This document shows, in pieces, positions 1 to 6,067 of a stretch of 9,784 nucleotides of DNA (position 1 is its first letter; each line of letters opens with the position of its first letter). Both the position numbers and the translations under genes were made by a program. Source of the DNA: Streptomyces speibonae (GTDB lineage: Bacteria > Actinomycetota > Actinomycetes > Streptomycetales > Streptomycetaceae); contig KL568524.1 of the NCBI GenBank assembly GCA_000715605.1, positions 35,149-44,932 on the forward strand. Direction: 5' to 3'. The notes beneath the pieces were generated by a model. The model searched no databases. It was not told the DNA's origin and was given only the letters and a program-made list of their open reading frames with translations.

Positions 1-63
1 GCCGGCCACCGTGAGCACCCGGGGCGGGGCGGTGCGACCGCTCATGACCGTGTCCGCGCTCAT
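1..63 (-). CDS. thiD: ThiD, hydroxymethylpyrimidine/phosphomethylpyrimidine kinase (N-terminus only)
   Basis: Only the first 21 codons lie in the window. Reading the minus strand from the ATG at 63-61 gives a short polar leader and then RVLTVAG, which matches the opening beta strand of ThiD kinases, normally followed by the SDSGGGAG loop. ThiD phosphorylates hydroxymethylpyrimidine and its monophosphate to make the pyrimidine half of thiamine. The start codon overlaps the thiL stop as ATGA, so the two are probably translationally coupled. Linkage to thiL, another thiamine enzyme, supports the call. A second in-frame ATG at 45-43 is an alternative start. The identification rests on few residues plus context; the rest of the gene is off the left edge. 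Confidence 0.7.
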   Translation of the reverse strand, partial: MSADTVMSGRTAPPRVLTVAG

Positions 64-1025
64 GACTCGATGTCCCCGAAGTGGTCCCAGCCGCCCTGCT
101 TGGTCCAGGGCGCCCCGTCGACCGTCACCTGGGGCAGCGCCGAGGGGTTGAGCACCTCGCCGATCACCTTCCAGCGGGCCGGCAGCTTCACGTCCGGCGG
201 GAAGGTCGCCACGATCGCGTGGTCCTCTCCCCCGGTCAGCACCCACTGCATGGGGTCGACGCCGACCGCCTGGCCGATGTCGTTCATCTGCGAGGGGATG
301 TCGACGGCCGCCGAGCGGATGTCGATGCGCACCTTGCTGGCCTCGGCGATGTGTCCGAGGTCGGCGATCAGGCCGTCGCTCACGTCGACCATCGAGGTGG
401 CGCCGAGCCCGGCCGCGGCGGGGCCCGCGTGGTAGGGCGGTTCGGGGCGCCGGTGCGCCTCGACGAAGGCGCGCGGTGAGCGGAATCCGCGGGAGAGCAC
501 CGCGTGTCCGGCCGCGGACCAGCCCAGCCAGCCGGTGACCGCGACGAGGTCGCCGGGCTGCGCCCCGCCGCGGGTGACAGGTTCCTGGTTGCGCAGATCA
601 CCGAGCGCGGTGATCGACACCATGATGGCCTCGCCGCGTACGACGTCGCCGCCGACGACCGCGGCGCCGGCCACCTGGCACTCGTCCCGCAGCCCGTCCA
701 TCAGCTCGCTCGGCCAGGTCACCGGCAGTTCCGCCGGGACCACGAGGCCGAGCAGCAGCGCGGTCGGCACGGCGCCCATGGCCGCGATGTCGGCCAGGTT
801 CTGCGCGGCGGCCTTGCGGCCGACGTCGTAGGCGGTGGACCAGTCACGCCGGAAGTGCCGGCCCTCCAGCAGGATGTCGGTGCTGGCCACGACCCTGCGG
901 TCGGGCGCGGAGATCACCGCGGCGTCGTCGCCGGGGCCGACCCGGACCGCCGGAGTGGTGGTGAGACGGGAGGTGAGCTCCCTGATGAGCCCGAACTCAC
1001 CGAGCTCACCAACAGTGCCCTTCAT
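60..1025 (-). CDS. thiL: Thiamine-monophosphate kinase ThiL
   Basis: ThiL phosphorylates thiamine monophosphate to thiamine diphosphate with ATP, the last step of cofactor synthesis, in the cytoplasm. The 321-residue product has the usual family length and the PurM-like ATP-binding layout. It shows GDDAA at 32-36, STD at 48-50, NLADIAAMGA at 76-85, GGD at 125-127, DVSDGL at 214-219 and GGED at 265-268; the aspartates of these motifs bind Mg-ATP and substrate in known ThiL proteins. The reading frame is open further upstream to about 1202, but that extension is Arg/Asp-rich and unlike the family. The chosen ATG at 1025-1023 is preceded by a good AAAGGG ribosome binding site. The 3' end overlaps the thiD start (ATGA). 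The gene is divergent from the small Lrp-type gene at 1232. Confidence 0.95.
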   Translation of the reverse strand: MKGTVGELGEFGLIRELTSRLTTTPAVRVGPGDDAAVISAPDRRVVASTDILLEGRHFRRDWSTAYDVGRKAAAQNLADIAAMGAVPTALLLGLVVPAELPVTWPSELMDGLRDECQVAGAAVVGGDVVRGEAIMVSITALGDLRNQEPVTRGGAQPGDLVAVTGWLGWSAAGHAVLSRGFRSPRAFVEAHRRPEPPYHAGPAAAGLGATSMVDVSDGLIADLGHIAEASKVRIDIRSAAVDIPSQMNDIGQAVGVDPMQWVLTGGEDHAIVATFPPDVKLPARWKVIGEVLNPSALPQVTVDGAPWTKQGGWDHFGDIES

Positions 1026-1085
1026 TGCCCTTTCGCCCCTTCTCTCCCTGTGCGTGCCCGGTCGCGGGTCGTCCGAGTCCTCGCT

Positions 1086-1106
1086 ACGGTCGATATGACC
1101 GTCAAC
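1086..1106. promoter_or_regulatory. Inverted repeat and possible -35 upstream of thiL
   Basis: ACGGTC (1086-1091) and GACCGT (1097-1102) form a perfect 6-bp inverted repeat around GATAT, about 60 bases upstream of the thiL start. On the minus strand the repeat overlaps a TTGAC element (1105-1101) resembling a -35 box, but I see no convincing -10 at the right spacing. It could be an operator or part of the thiL promoter. No TPP riboswitch conserved core is evident in this short leader. Confidence 0.25.
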
Positions 1107-1231
1107 TTCTCTCGTGCCTGTACCCCGGCGCGCAAGGCCCGGTTCCCGCAGGTCTCCCCGCGACGAGCGGCAACGCGATACCGTGGCGTTCCTTTTCCCC
1201 ACATGATCCTCGTGGCCGCCCTGGAGGTTCC

Positions 1232-1465
1232 GTGGTACAGGCGTACATCCTGATCCAGACGGAGGTCGGCAAAGCGTCGACCGTCGCCGAGCTGATCGGC
1301 AAGATTCCTGGAGTCATCCAGGCCGAGGACGTGACCGGACCGTACGACGTGATCGTGCGCGCCCAGGCCGACACCGTGGACGGCCTGGGCCGCATGGTGG
1401 TGGCCAAGGTCCAGCAGGTGGACGGCATCACCCGCACCCTGACCTGCCCGGTCGTCCATCTGTAG
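1232..1465 (+). CDS. Stand-alone Lrp/AsnC ligand-binding (RAM) domain protein
   Basis: This 77-residue protein consists of one RAM/AsnC-type ligand-binding domain (beta-alpha-beta-beta-alpha-beta) and has no helix-turn-helix. Full Lrp/AsnC regulators are about 150 residues with an N-terminal DNA-binding domain; here translation begins directly in the first beta strand (VQAYILIQT). The VTGPYDVIV segment at 34-42 is typical of the effector-binding and oligomerisation surface. The GTG start at 1232 has GGAGG at 1223-1227 with 4-base spacing, which fixes the start better than the long upstream frame. RAM-only proteins are known to form octamer-like assemblies that bind amino acids, and some pair with full-length Lrp proteins. 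The ligand and partner here cannot be told from sequence. It is divergent from thiL, a placement I recall in other actinobacteria. Confidence 0.88.
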   Translation: MVQAYILIQTEVGKASTVAELIGKIPGVIQAEDVTGPYDVIVRAQADTVDGLGRMVVAKVQQVDGITRTLTCPVVHL

Positions 1466-1798
1466 CCCCCCCGTCCCCGTCTCCCCTGTCGCCCGCCGCG
1501 GTCCCCCCGCCGCCGGCACCCCCTGTTCCGCGTCCGCGGCGCCGATCACCGCCGCGTGCTGCTCCTCGGCAGACGACGGCGCGGCCGCGGCGGTTCCCGT
1601 TCCGGCGCGGAGGCCGGCGGACCGTGCCGGAACCCGGACAGGACCCTGCCGACGGCGTGGACGGTGAGCGTCGCGACGGTCCCGGACCGCGCCGGAACCG
1701 GCCGCGGGCCGGGGCGGCGTGGCGATCATACTGTGGTGCGTGTCCGGTGACGTCCGGAAGACCTCCGACGGAGACATGACCGGATGCCGCCGCGCGAG
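1466..1798. other. Long non-coding interval, C-rich on the plus strand at its left end
   Basis: No convincing gene lies between the Lrp-type gene and the ddlA terminator hairpin. All three minus-strand frames were read by eye from about 1740 down to 1500. They give Arg/Pro/Ala-rich strings without a lipoprotein signal, conserved cysteines or a Shine-Dalgarno-backed start. The plus-strand frame from 1556 (64 codons) is equally compositional. The first 60 bases after the Lrp stop are strikingly C-rich and G-poor on the plus strand, as expected for Rho loading. Further right, TATGAT on the minus strand (around 1727-1732) resembles a -10 box but has no matching -35. Confidence 0.5.
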
Positions 1799-1825
1799 AG
1801 GGCGATCCCCCGCGGGGATCGCCCT
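1799..1825 (-). terminator. Hairpin terminator downstream of ddlA
   Basis: A perfect 12-bp stem (AGGGCGATCCCC at 1799-1810 paired with 1814-1825) closes a 3-base CGC loop, starting 25 bases past the ddlA stop. There is no T-tract, which is common for terminators in Streptomyces. It may also stop plus-strand transcription coming from the Lrp-type gene. Confidence 0.8.
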
Positions 1826-1850
1826 GTGGTGTCCGTGCGGCTCGCGCGGC

Positions 1851-3008
1851 TCAGCGCAGTCCGGTCGACCGGCGCAGCGCCGCCTGCACCAGACGGTCCA
1901 CCAGCTCGGCGTAGCCCACGCCGGTGGCCTGCCACATCTGCGGATACATGGAGATGGGGGTGAAGCCGGGCATGGTGTTGATCTCGTTGATCACGAACTC
2001 GCCGTCCTCGGTGAGGAAGAAGTCCGCGCGCACCAGCCCTTCGCAGGACGCCGCGTCGAACGCCTCGACCGCGAGCCGGCGCACCTCGGCCGTCTCCTCG
2101 TCGGTCAGCGGCGCCGGCACGATGCCGGGGGTGGAGTCGATGTACTTGGCCTCGAAGTCGTAGTACGCGTGCGCGTCGGGCGGCGGGATCTCGGCGGGCA
2201 GCGATGCGCGCGGGCCGTCCTCGAACTCCAGCACGCCGCACTCGATCTCGCGGCCGCGCAGCGCCGCCTCCACCAGGATCTTCGGGTCGTGGCGGCGGGC
2301 CTCGGCGATGGCCTCGTCCAGGCCGGAGAGGTCGTCGACCTTGGTGATGCCGATCGAGGAGCCCGCCCGCGCGGGCTTCACGAACAGCGGCCAGCCGTGC
2401 TCCCCGGCGAAGTCGACGATCCGCTTGCGGGCGGCGGACTCCTCGCGCTCCCACTCGCGAGGCCGGATCACCAGGTACGGGCCGACCTTGAGCCCGAAGG
2501 AGGTGAACACCCGCTTCATGTACTCCTTGTCCTGGCCGACGGCCGAGGCGAGCACGCCCGAGCCGACGTAGGGGACGCCGGAGAGCTCCAGGAGGCCCTG
2601 GAGGGTGCCGTCCTCGCCGTAGGGGCCGTGCAGCACCGGGAAGACGACGTCGACCTCGCCCAGGGCCTTGGGCACCGAACCCGGCTCGCTGTAGACGACT
2701 TCGCGGTCGGCGGGGTCGACGGGAAGCACCACACCGCCCTCCGTCGACTCGGCGAGCTGGTCGACGCTGGGCGTGCGGCGGTCGGTGATCGCCATGCGTT
2801 CCGGCTCGTCGGCGGTGAGCGCCCAGCGGCCGTCCTGCGTGATGCCGATCGGCAGGACGTCGTACGTGCCGCGATCGATGGCCTTGAGGACGGCGCCGGC
2901 CGTGACCACGGAGATCCCGTGCTCTGAGCTGCGCCCGCCGAACACGACGGCCACACGCGGCTTGCGGGACGGCTGCCCGGGACTCTGGGGGAGGTTCTCG
3001 GTGCTCAT
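1851..3008 (-). CDS. ddlA: D-alanine--D-alanine ligase
   Basis: Ddl joins two D-alanines with ATP to make the terminal dipeptide of peptidoglycan precursors in the cytoplasm. The 385-residue protein has the ATP-grasp layout. The N-terminal substrate motif GGRSSEH is at 24-30, FPVLHGPYGEDGTLQG at 123-138, the ATP-binding KPARAGSSIGI at 211-221, and the C-terminal EINTMPGFTP with SMYP at 342-356. KYID at 288-291 keeps the Tyr associated with D-Ala-D-Ala rather than D-Ala-D-Lac ligases of the VanA type, so ordinary vancomycin-sensitive precursors are predicted. The ATG at 3008-3006 begins the family-like MSTENLP leader; an in-frame TTG at 3056 is less likely. No clear Shine-Dalgarno precedes it. 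It lies 82 bases after gpsA and may be co-transcribed with it or use its own promoter. Confidence 0.96.
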   Translation of the reverse strand: MSTENLPQSPGQPSRKPRVAVVFGGRSSEHGISVVTAGAVLKAIDRGTYDVLPIGITQDGRWALTADEPERMAITDRRTPSVDQLAESTEGGVVLPVDPADREVVYSEPGSVPKALGEVDVVFPVLHGPYGEDGTLQGLLELSGVPYVGSGVLASAVGQDKEYMKRVFTSFGLKVGPYLVIRPREWEREESAARKRIVDFAGEHGWPLFVKPARAGSSIGITKVDDLSGLDEAIAEARRHDPKILVEAALRGREIECGVLEFEDGPRASLPAEIPPPDAHAYYDFEAKYIDSTPGIVPAPLTDEETAEVRRLAVEAFDAASCEGLVRADFFLTEDGEFVINEINTMPGFTPISMYPQMWQATGVGYAELVDRLVQAALRRSTGLR

Positions 3009-3017
3009 ATCGCGATG

Positions 3018-3047
3018 AGAGTACCCGTTGACGGAGCCGGGAGTCAG
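3018..3047 (-). promoter_or_regulatory. Candidate ddlA promoter with almost no leader
   Basis: On the minus strand CTGACT (3047-3042) and TACTCT (3023-3018) are 18 bases apart and fit a loose -35/-10 pair (TANNNT type). Initiation about 7 bases past the -10 would fall within a few bases of the ddlA ATG at 3008, which agrees with the lack of a Shine-Dalgarno sequence. This is visual matching only. Confidence 0.3.
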
Positions 3048-3090
3048 CGCCCGCAACGCCGTGCGTGGGCCGAACGGCGAGGGCTGTCGC

Positions 3091-4101
3091 TCAGCGTCGT
3101 TCGGGCTTCGCGCTGCGCGACATCAGCTCCTTGAGGGCGACCACCGGGGGCTTGCCCTCGTGCACGATGGAGACGACCGTCTCGGTGAGCGGCATGTCGA
3201 CGTCGTGCCTGCGGGCGAGATCCAGCACCGATTCGCAGGACTTGACCCCTTCCGCGGTCTGCTTGGTGACCGCGATGGTCTCCTCCAGGGTCAGGCCCCT
3301 GCCGAGGTTGGTGCCGAAGGTGTGGTTGCGGGACAGCGGCGAGGAGCAGGTGGCCACCAGGTCGCCCAGCCCCGCCAGTCCGGAGAAGGTCAGCGGGTCG
3401 GCGCCGAGCGCGACCCCGAGCCGGGTGGTCTCGGCGAGGCCGCGGGTGATGAGCGAGCCCTTGGTGTTGTCGCCGAGCCCCATGCCGTCGGCGATGCCGA
3501 CGGCCAGCCCGATCACGTTCTTCACGGCGCCGCCCAGCTCGCAGCCGATGACGTCGGTGTTGGTGTACGGGCGGAAGTACGGGGTGTGGCAGGCGGTCTG
3601 GAGCCGCCGGGCGACGTCCTCGTCGGTGCAGGCGACCACGGAGGCGGCCGGCATGCGGGCGGCGATCTCCCGGGCCAGGTTGGGGCCGGTGACCACGGCG
3701 ATCCGCTCCCGGCCGACCTTGGCGACGTCGTCGATGACCTCGCTCATCCGCATCGCGGAGCCGAGTTCGACGCCCTTCATCAGGGACACGAGCACCGTGC
3801 GGGGCGCGAGCAGGTCGGTCCACTCGGCGAGGTTGCCGCGCAGCGTCTGCGAGGGGATCGCCAGGACGGTGAAGTCGGCGCCGCGTGCCGCCTCGGCGGC
3901 GTCGGTGGTGGCCCGCAGGTTCCCGGGGAGTTCCACGCCGGGCAGATAGTCCGGGTTGGTGCGGGTGGAGTTGACCGCGTCGGCGAGTTCGGGGCGCCGC
4001 CCCCACAGCACGACGTCGCAGCCCGCGTCGGCGAGGACCATGCCGAAGGCCGTCCCCCACGATCCGGTGCCGAAGACGGCCGCCTTGACCGGCTCGCTCA
4101 C
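3091..4101 (-). CDS. gpsA: NAD(P)-dependent glycerol-3-phosphate dehydrogenase
   Basis: GpsA reduces dihydroxyacetone phosphate to sn-glycerol 3-phosphate, the backbone for phospholipids. The 336-residue product shows the Rossmann loop GTGSWG at 11-16, LMKGVE at 107-112, GPNLAREI at 139-146, GGAVKNVIGLAVGIADG at 190-206 with the catalytic Lys at 194, DNTKGSLITRGLAE at 211-224 and GLAGLGDLVATCSSPLSRN at 241-259. Length is normal for the family. The GTG start at 4101-4099 overlaps the plsC stop (GTGA), so translation is probably coupled to plsC; a purine-rich GAAGAGGGG lies about 9 bases upstream. The same frame is open far upstream, but that is antisense to plsC and cofC and is not coding. Pairing with plsC makes sense because PlsC acts on acylated products of glycerol 3-phosphate. 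Confidence 0.97.
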   Translation of the reverse strand: MSEPVKAAVFGTGSWGTAFGMVLADAGCDVVLWGRRPELADAVNSTRTNPDYLPGVELPGNLRATTDAAEAARGADFTVLAIPSQTLRGNLAEWTDLLAPRTVLVSLMKGVELGSAMRMSEVIDDVAKVGRERIAVVTGPNLAREIAARMPAASVVACTDEDVARRLQTACHTPYFRPYTNTDVIGCELGGAVKNVIGLAVGIADGMGLGDNTKGSLITRGLAETTRLGVALGADPLTFSGLAGLGDLVATCSSPLSRNHTFGTNLGRGLTLEETIAVTKQTAEGVKSCESVLDLARRHDVDMPLTETVVSIVHEGKPPVVALKELMSRSAKPERR

Positions 4102-4895
4102 GTGCCCAGCCCCTCTTCCCGTGCGGTGGGCCTGGTGCCCCGTGTCCGGTCGTGCCGCCGCTGCGTGTGTGTCTTGCGGCGCTGTTCGATCCGCTCCTGG
4201 CGCGGGTCGTAGGGCGTCTCGGGGGCCCTCTCGCCGCGGATCTGCTCGAGCTGGGCGGTGACGGCCGCCATGATGGCCTCGGTCGCCTCCTTGAGCAGTT
4301 CGGGGGTCATCTCCCGGTCGTAGAAGCGGTCGAGGTCCACCGGCGGCCCGGCCAGCACCCGGCTGGTCTTGCGCGGCCAGATGTTCGGCTTCTTCGCGTA
4401 CGGCGGCAGGAGCTCGTTGGCGCCCCACTGGGCCACCGGGATCACGGGGCACTTGGTCTGCAACGCGACGCGGGCGGCGCCGGTCTTGCCGGTCATCGGC
4501 CAGCCGTCCGGGTCGCGGGTGAGGGTGCCCTCGGGGTAGAAGGCGACGCATTCGCCGCGCTCGACGGCGTCGATGGCGGCCCGGAAGGCGCTGAGCGCGT
4601 CGGTGCTCTCGCGGTAGACGGGGATCTGTCCGGTGCCCCGCATCGCGGCGCCGACGAATCCCTTGTTGAATAGCCCGCTCTTCGCCAGGAATCGCGGAAC
4701 GCGTCCGGTGTTGTACTGAAAGTGCGCGTAGGCGAAGGGATCGATGTGCGAATTGTGGTTCACCGCGGTGATAAATCCGCCCTCGGCCGGAATGTTCTCC
4801 ATTCCGCGCCAGTCCCGCTTGAGCAGAACCACCAGCGGCGGTTTGCAGAGAACCGCGGCGAAGCGGTACCAGAAGCCGATTCTGCGGCGCGGCAC
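4098..4895 (-). CDS. plsC: PlsC-type 1-acylglycerol-3-phosphate O-acyltransferase
   Basis: This 265-residue protein belongs to the PlsC/LPLAT acyltransferases, which move a fatty acyl chain to lysophosphatidate at the membrane. The catalytic HX4D motif is NHNSHID (His47, Asp52). GTGQIPVYR near 87-95 fits the second motif, FYPEGTL near 119-125 carries the PEGT substrate-binding motif, and CPVIPVA follows near 149-155. The N-terminus (IGFWYRFAAVLCKPPLVVLL) is hydrophobic and probably membrane-associated. The last 45 residues are Arg/Lys/Glu-rich and look disordered. The GTG at 4895-4893 is chosen because GAGGAAGG sits at good spacing and family proteins begin MPRRRIGFWYR; the frame extends to 5018 without support. 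The stop overlaps the gpsA start. Specificity for lysophosphatidate is inferred from the family and the gpsA partner. Confidence 0.92.
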   Translation of the reverse strand: MPRRRIGFWYRFAAVLCKPPLVVLLKRDWRGMENIPAEGGFITAVNHNSHIDPFAYAHFQYNTGRVPRFLAKSGLFNKGFVGAAMRGTGQIPVYRESTDALSAFRAAIDAVERGECVAFYPEGTLTRDPDGWPMTGKTGAARVALQTKCPVIPVAQWGANELLPPYAKKPNIWPRKTSRVLAGPPVDLDRFYDREMTPELLKEATEAIMAAVTAQLEQIRGERAPETPYDPRQERIEQRRKTHTQRRHDRTRGTRPTAREEGLGT

Positions 4896-5112
4896 GAGTA
4901 CACCTTCCTCTTCCGAAACGGGCCCGGAGCCCGGACCCGGGGGCCAGGCGGGCCGCACAAGTGTCGCCCCGGGCCGCCGGTCTGTCGAGAACACCGTACG
5001 CCGCCCGTCTCCCACCACCGCCCTTCAAGGAGCTTCGCACCCCTCCCCCGGTTCCTTCGCCGCCGGGTGCTCCGGGGGACAATGACGGCGACAAGAGAGG
5101 GACGCAACACTC
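4896..5112. promoter_or_regulatory. Divergent intergenic region between plsC and cofC
   Basis: This 217-base gap must hold start signals for the minus-strand plsC-gpsA pair and the plus-strand cofC pair. The plsC ribosome binding site (AGGAAGG on the minus strand) lies at its left end and a purine run (AAGAGAGGGA) for cofC at 5092-5102. TACGGT near 5000 on the minus strand and GACAAT near 5079 on the plus strand could be -10 elements, but neither has a good -35 at 16-18 bases. No strong inverted repeat stands out. Confidence 0.4.
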
Positions 5113-5751
5113 GTGCAGTGGACTGTGGTGGTACCCCTGAAGCCGCTGGCCGAGGCCAAGAGCAGGCTGTCGGACACGGCCGGCGACGGCCTGCGGCCGG
5201 GTCTCGCGCTCGCTTTCGCGCAGGACACGGTGGCCGCGGCGCTGGAATGCCCGGCGGTGCGGGATGTGGTGGTCGTCACCAATGACGCCGTGGCCTCCCG
5301 TGAGCTGGCCGCACTGGGCGCCGGAATCGTCCCCGACCGGCCGCGCGACGGTCTGAACGCGGCTCTCGCGCATGCCGCGGCCGTGGTGGGCTCCGCGCGG
5401 GACGCGGCGTCCGTGGCGGCTCTCAACGCGGATCTTCCGGCCCTTCGCCCGGCGGAACTCGCGCGCGTCCTGCATTCCGCGGCCGCATTCCCGCGCGCTT
5501 TCCTCGCCGATGCCGCCGCGGTCGGTACGACGTTGCTGGCGGCGAGCGGCGGCCGGGAATTGCGTCCCTTCTTCGGCCCCGCCTCCCGGCTCAGGCACCG
5601 GGCGTCCGGCGCGGTGGAACTCCGCCCGGACGCGGTGGATTCCGTACGGCAGGACGTGGACACCGGGGAGGATCTGCGGGCGGCGCTGGCGCTGGGGGTC
5701 GGTCCCCGCACGGCCGCGGTCGCCGCGCGGCTGCTGATGGCGGAGCAGTAG
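5113..5751 (+). CDS. cofC: CofC/FbiD-type 2-phospho-L-lactate (or PEP) guanylyltransferase
   Basis: CofC uses GTP to activate 2-phospho-L-lactate, or in mycobacterial FbiD phosphoenolpyruvate, for coenzyme F420 synthesis. The 212-residue protein has the small nucleotidyltransferase pattern. VVPLKPLAEAKSRL at 6-19 is the nucleotide-binding segment, VVVVTND lies at 52-58, NADLPAL at 105-111 is the metal site, FLADAAAVGTT at 130-140, FGPASRLRH at 154-162 and DVDTGEDL at 181-188. These match CofC/FbiD rather than MobA or IspD. The GTG start at 5113 begins MQWTVVVPLK; the purine-rich site AGAGAGGG is about 11 bases upstream, a little far. The other F420 genes (fbiA, fbiB, fbiC) are not in the window. 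It is followed 9 bases later by a small gene, probably in the same transcript. Which substrate is used cannot be read from sequence. Confidence 0.9.
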   Translation: MQWTVVVPLKPLAEAKSRLSDTAGDGLRPGLALAFAQDTVAAALECPAVRDVVVVTNDAVASRELAALGAGIVPDRPRDGLNAALAHAAAVVGSARDAASVAALNADLPALRPAELARVLHSAAAFPRAFLADAAAVGTTLLAASGGRELRPFFGPASRLRHRASGAVELRPDAVDSVRQDVDTGEDLRAALALGVGPRTAAVAARLLMAEQ

Positions 5752-5760
5752 GCTGCGGAC

Positions 5761-5964
5761 ATGCAGGCCACCGCATACACCTACGACGCTGACAGCCGCA
5801 GCGGCCAGGTGCTCCTGGACGACGGCACCCCGGTGCCCTTCGACGCCCCGGCGTTCGACGCGGGCGGCCTGAGGCTGCTGCGTCCGGGGCAGCGGGTGCG
5901 CATCGAGACCGAGGGGGAGGGCGAGGACCGGAGGATCACGCTGGTGACGCTCCAGACGTTCTGA
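5761..5964 (+). CDS. Small cold-shock-domain-like (OB-fold) protein
   Basis: This 67-residue protein has the size and strand pattern of a cold-shock domain but is a divergent member. The pattern SGQVLLDDGTPVPFDAPAF, then GLRLLRPGQRVRIETEGEGEDRRITLVTL, lines up with the GxV, DDG, F, L-x-x-GQRVxxE and terminal strands of CspA-type proteins. The aromatic RNP1 (KGFGFI) and RNP2 (VFVH) motifs that bind nucleic acid are absent, so single-stranded nucleic-acid binding is doubtful. The ATG at 5761 follows the cofC stop by 9 bases, and a GGAG inside the 3' end of cofC may serve as ribosome binding site. A homologue in the same place exists in Streptomyces as I recall it, usually named cold-shock or hypothetical protein. 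Its role, and whether it relates to F420, is unknown. Confidence 0.8.
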   Translation: MQATAYTYDADSRSGQVLLDDGTPVPFDAPAFDAGGLRLLRPGQRVRIETEGEGEDRRITLVTLQTF

Positions 5965-5996
5965 GCTCCCGGCCGCCGGCCCGCCCGGACACACCG

Positions 5997-6026
5997 CGGG
6001 CCGGACTCCTCGTGGAGTCCGGCCCG
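5997..6026. terminator. Bidirectional terminator between the cofC pair and hupS
   Basis: A perfect 13-bp stem (CGGGCCGGACTCC at 5997-6009 with 6014-6026) closes a TCGT loop between two convergent genes. It is 32 bases past the stop of the cold-shock-like gene and about 40 past the hupS stop, so it can end both transcripts. No T-tract is present on either side. Confidence 0.85.
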
Positions 6027-6067
6027 GCGCGTGAGAACCGCTGGCCCGAAGGGCGGGGGGGGGTCCG

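Noticed and set aside
1556..1750. 64-codon plus-strand frame in the empty interval
   Set aside because: Arg/Gly-rich composition, no ribosome binding site and no recognisable pattern.
1026..1777. Minus-strand 251-codon frame across the Lrp-type gene and the empty interval
   Set aside because: Its composition is Arg/Ala/Pro-driven, it is antisense to the clear RAM-domain gene, and it has no ribosome binding site or motif.
3057..3079. Hairpin just after gpsA (CGCCGT/ACGGCG, 11-base loop)
   Set aside because: Six pairs with a long loop is weak at this GC content, and ddlA follows closely on the same strand; not called as a terminator.
4102..5994. Long minus-strand open frame upstream of and continuous with gpsA
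   Set aside because: It is antisense to cofC and out of frame with plsC, and its product is Arg/His/Gly-rich with no family pattern. Only the part from 4101 down matches GpsA; open shadow frames are normal at this GC content.
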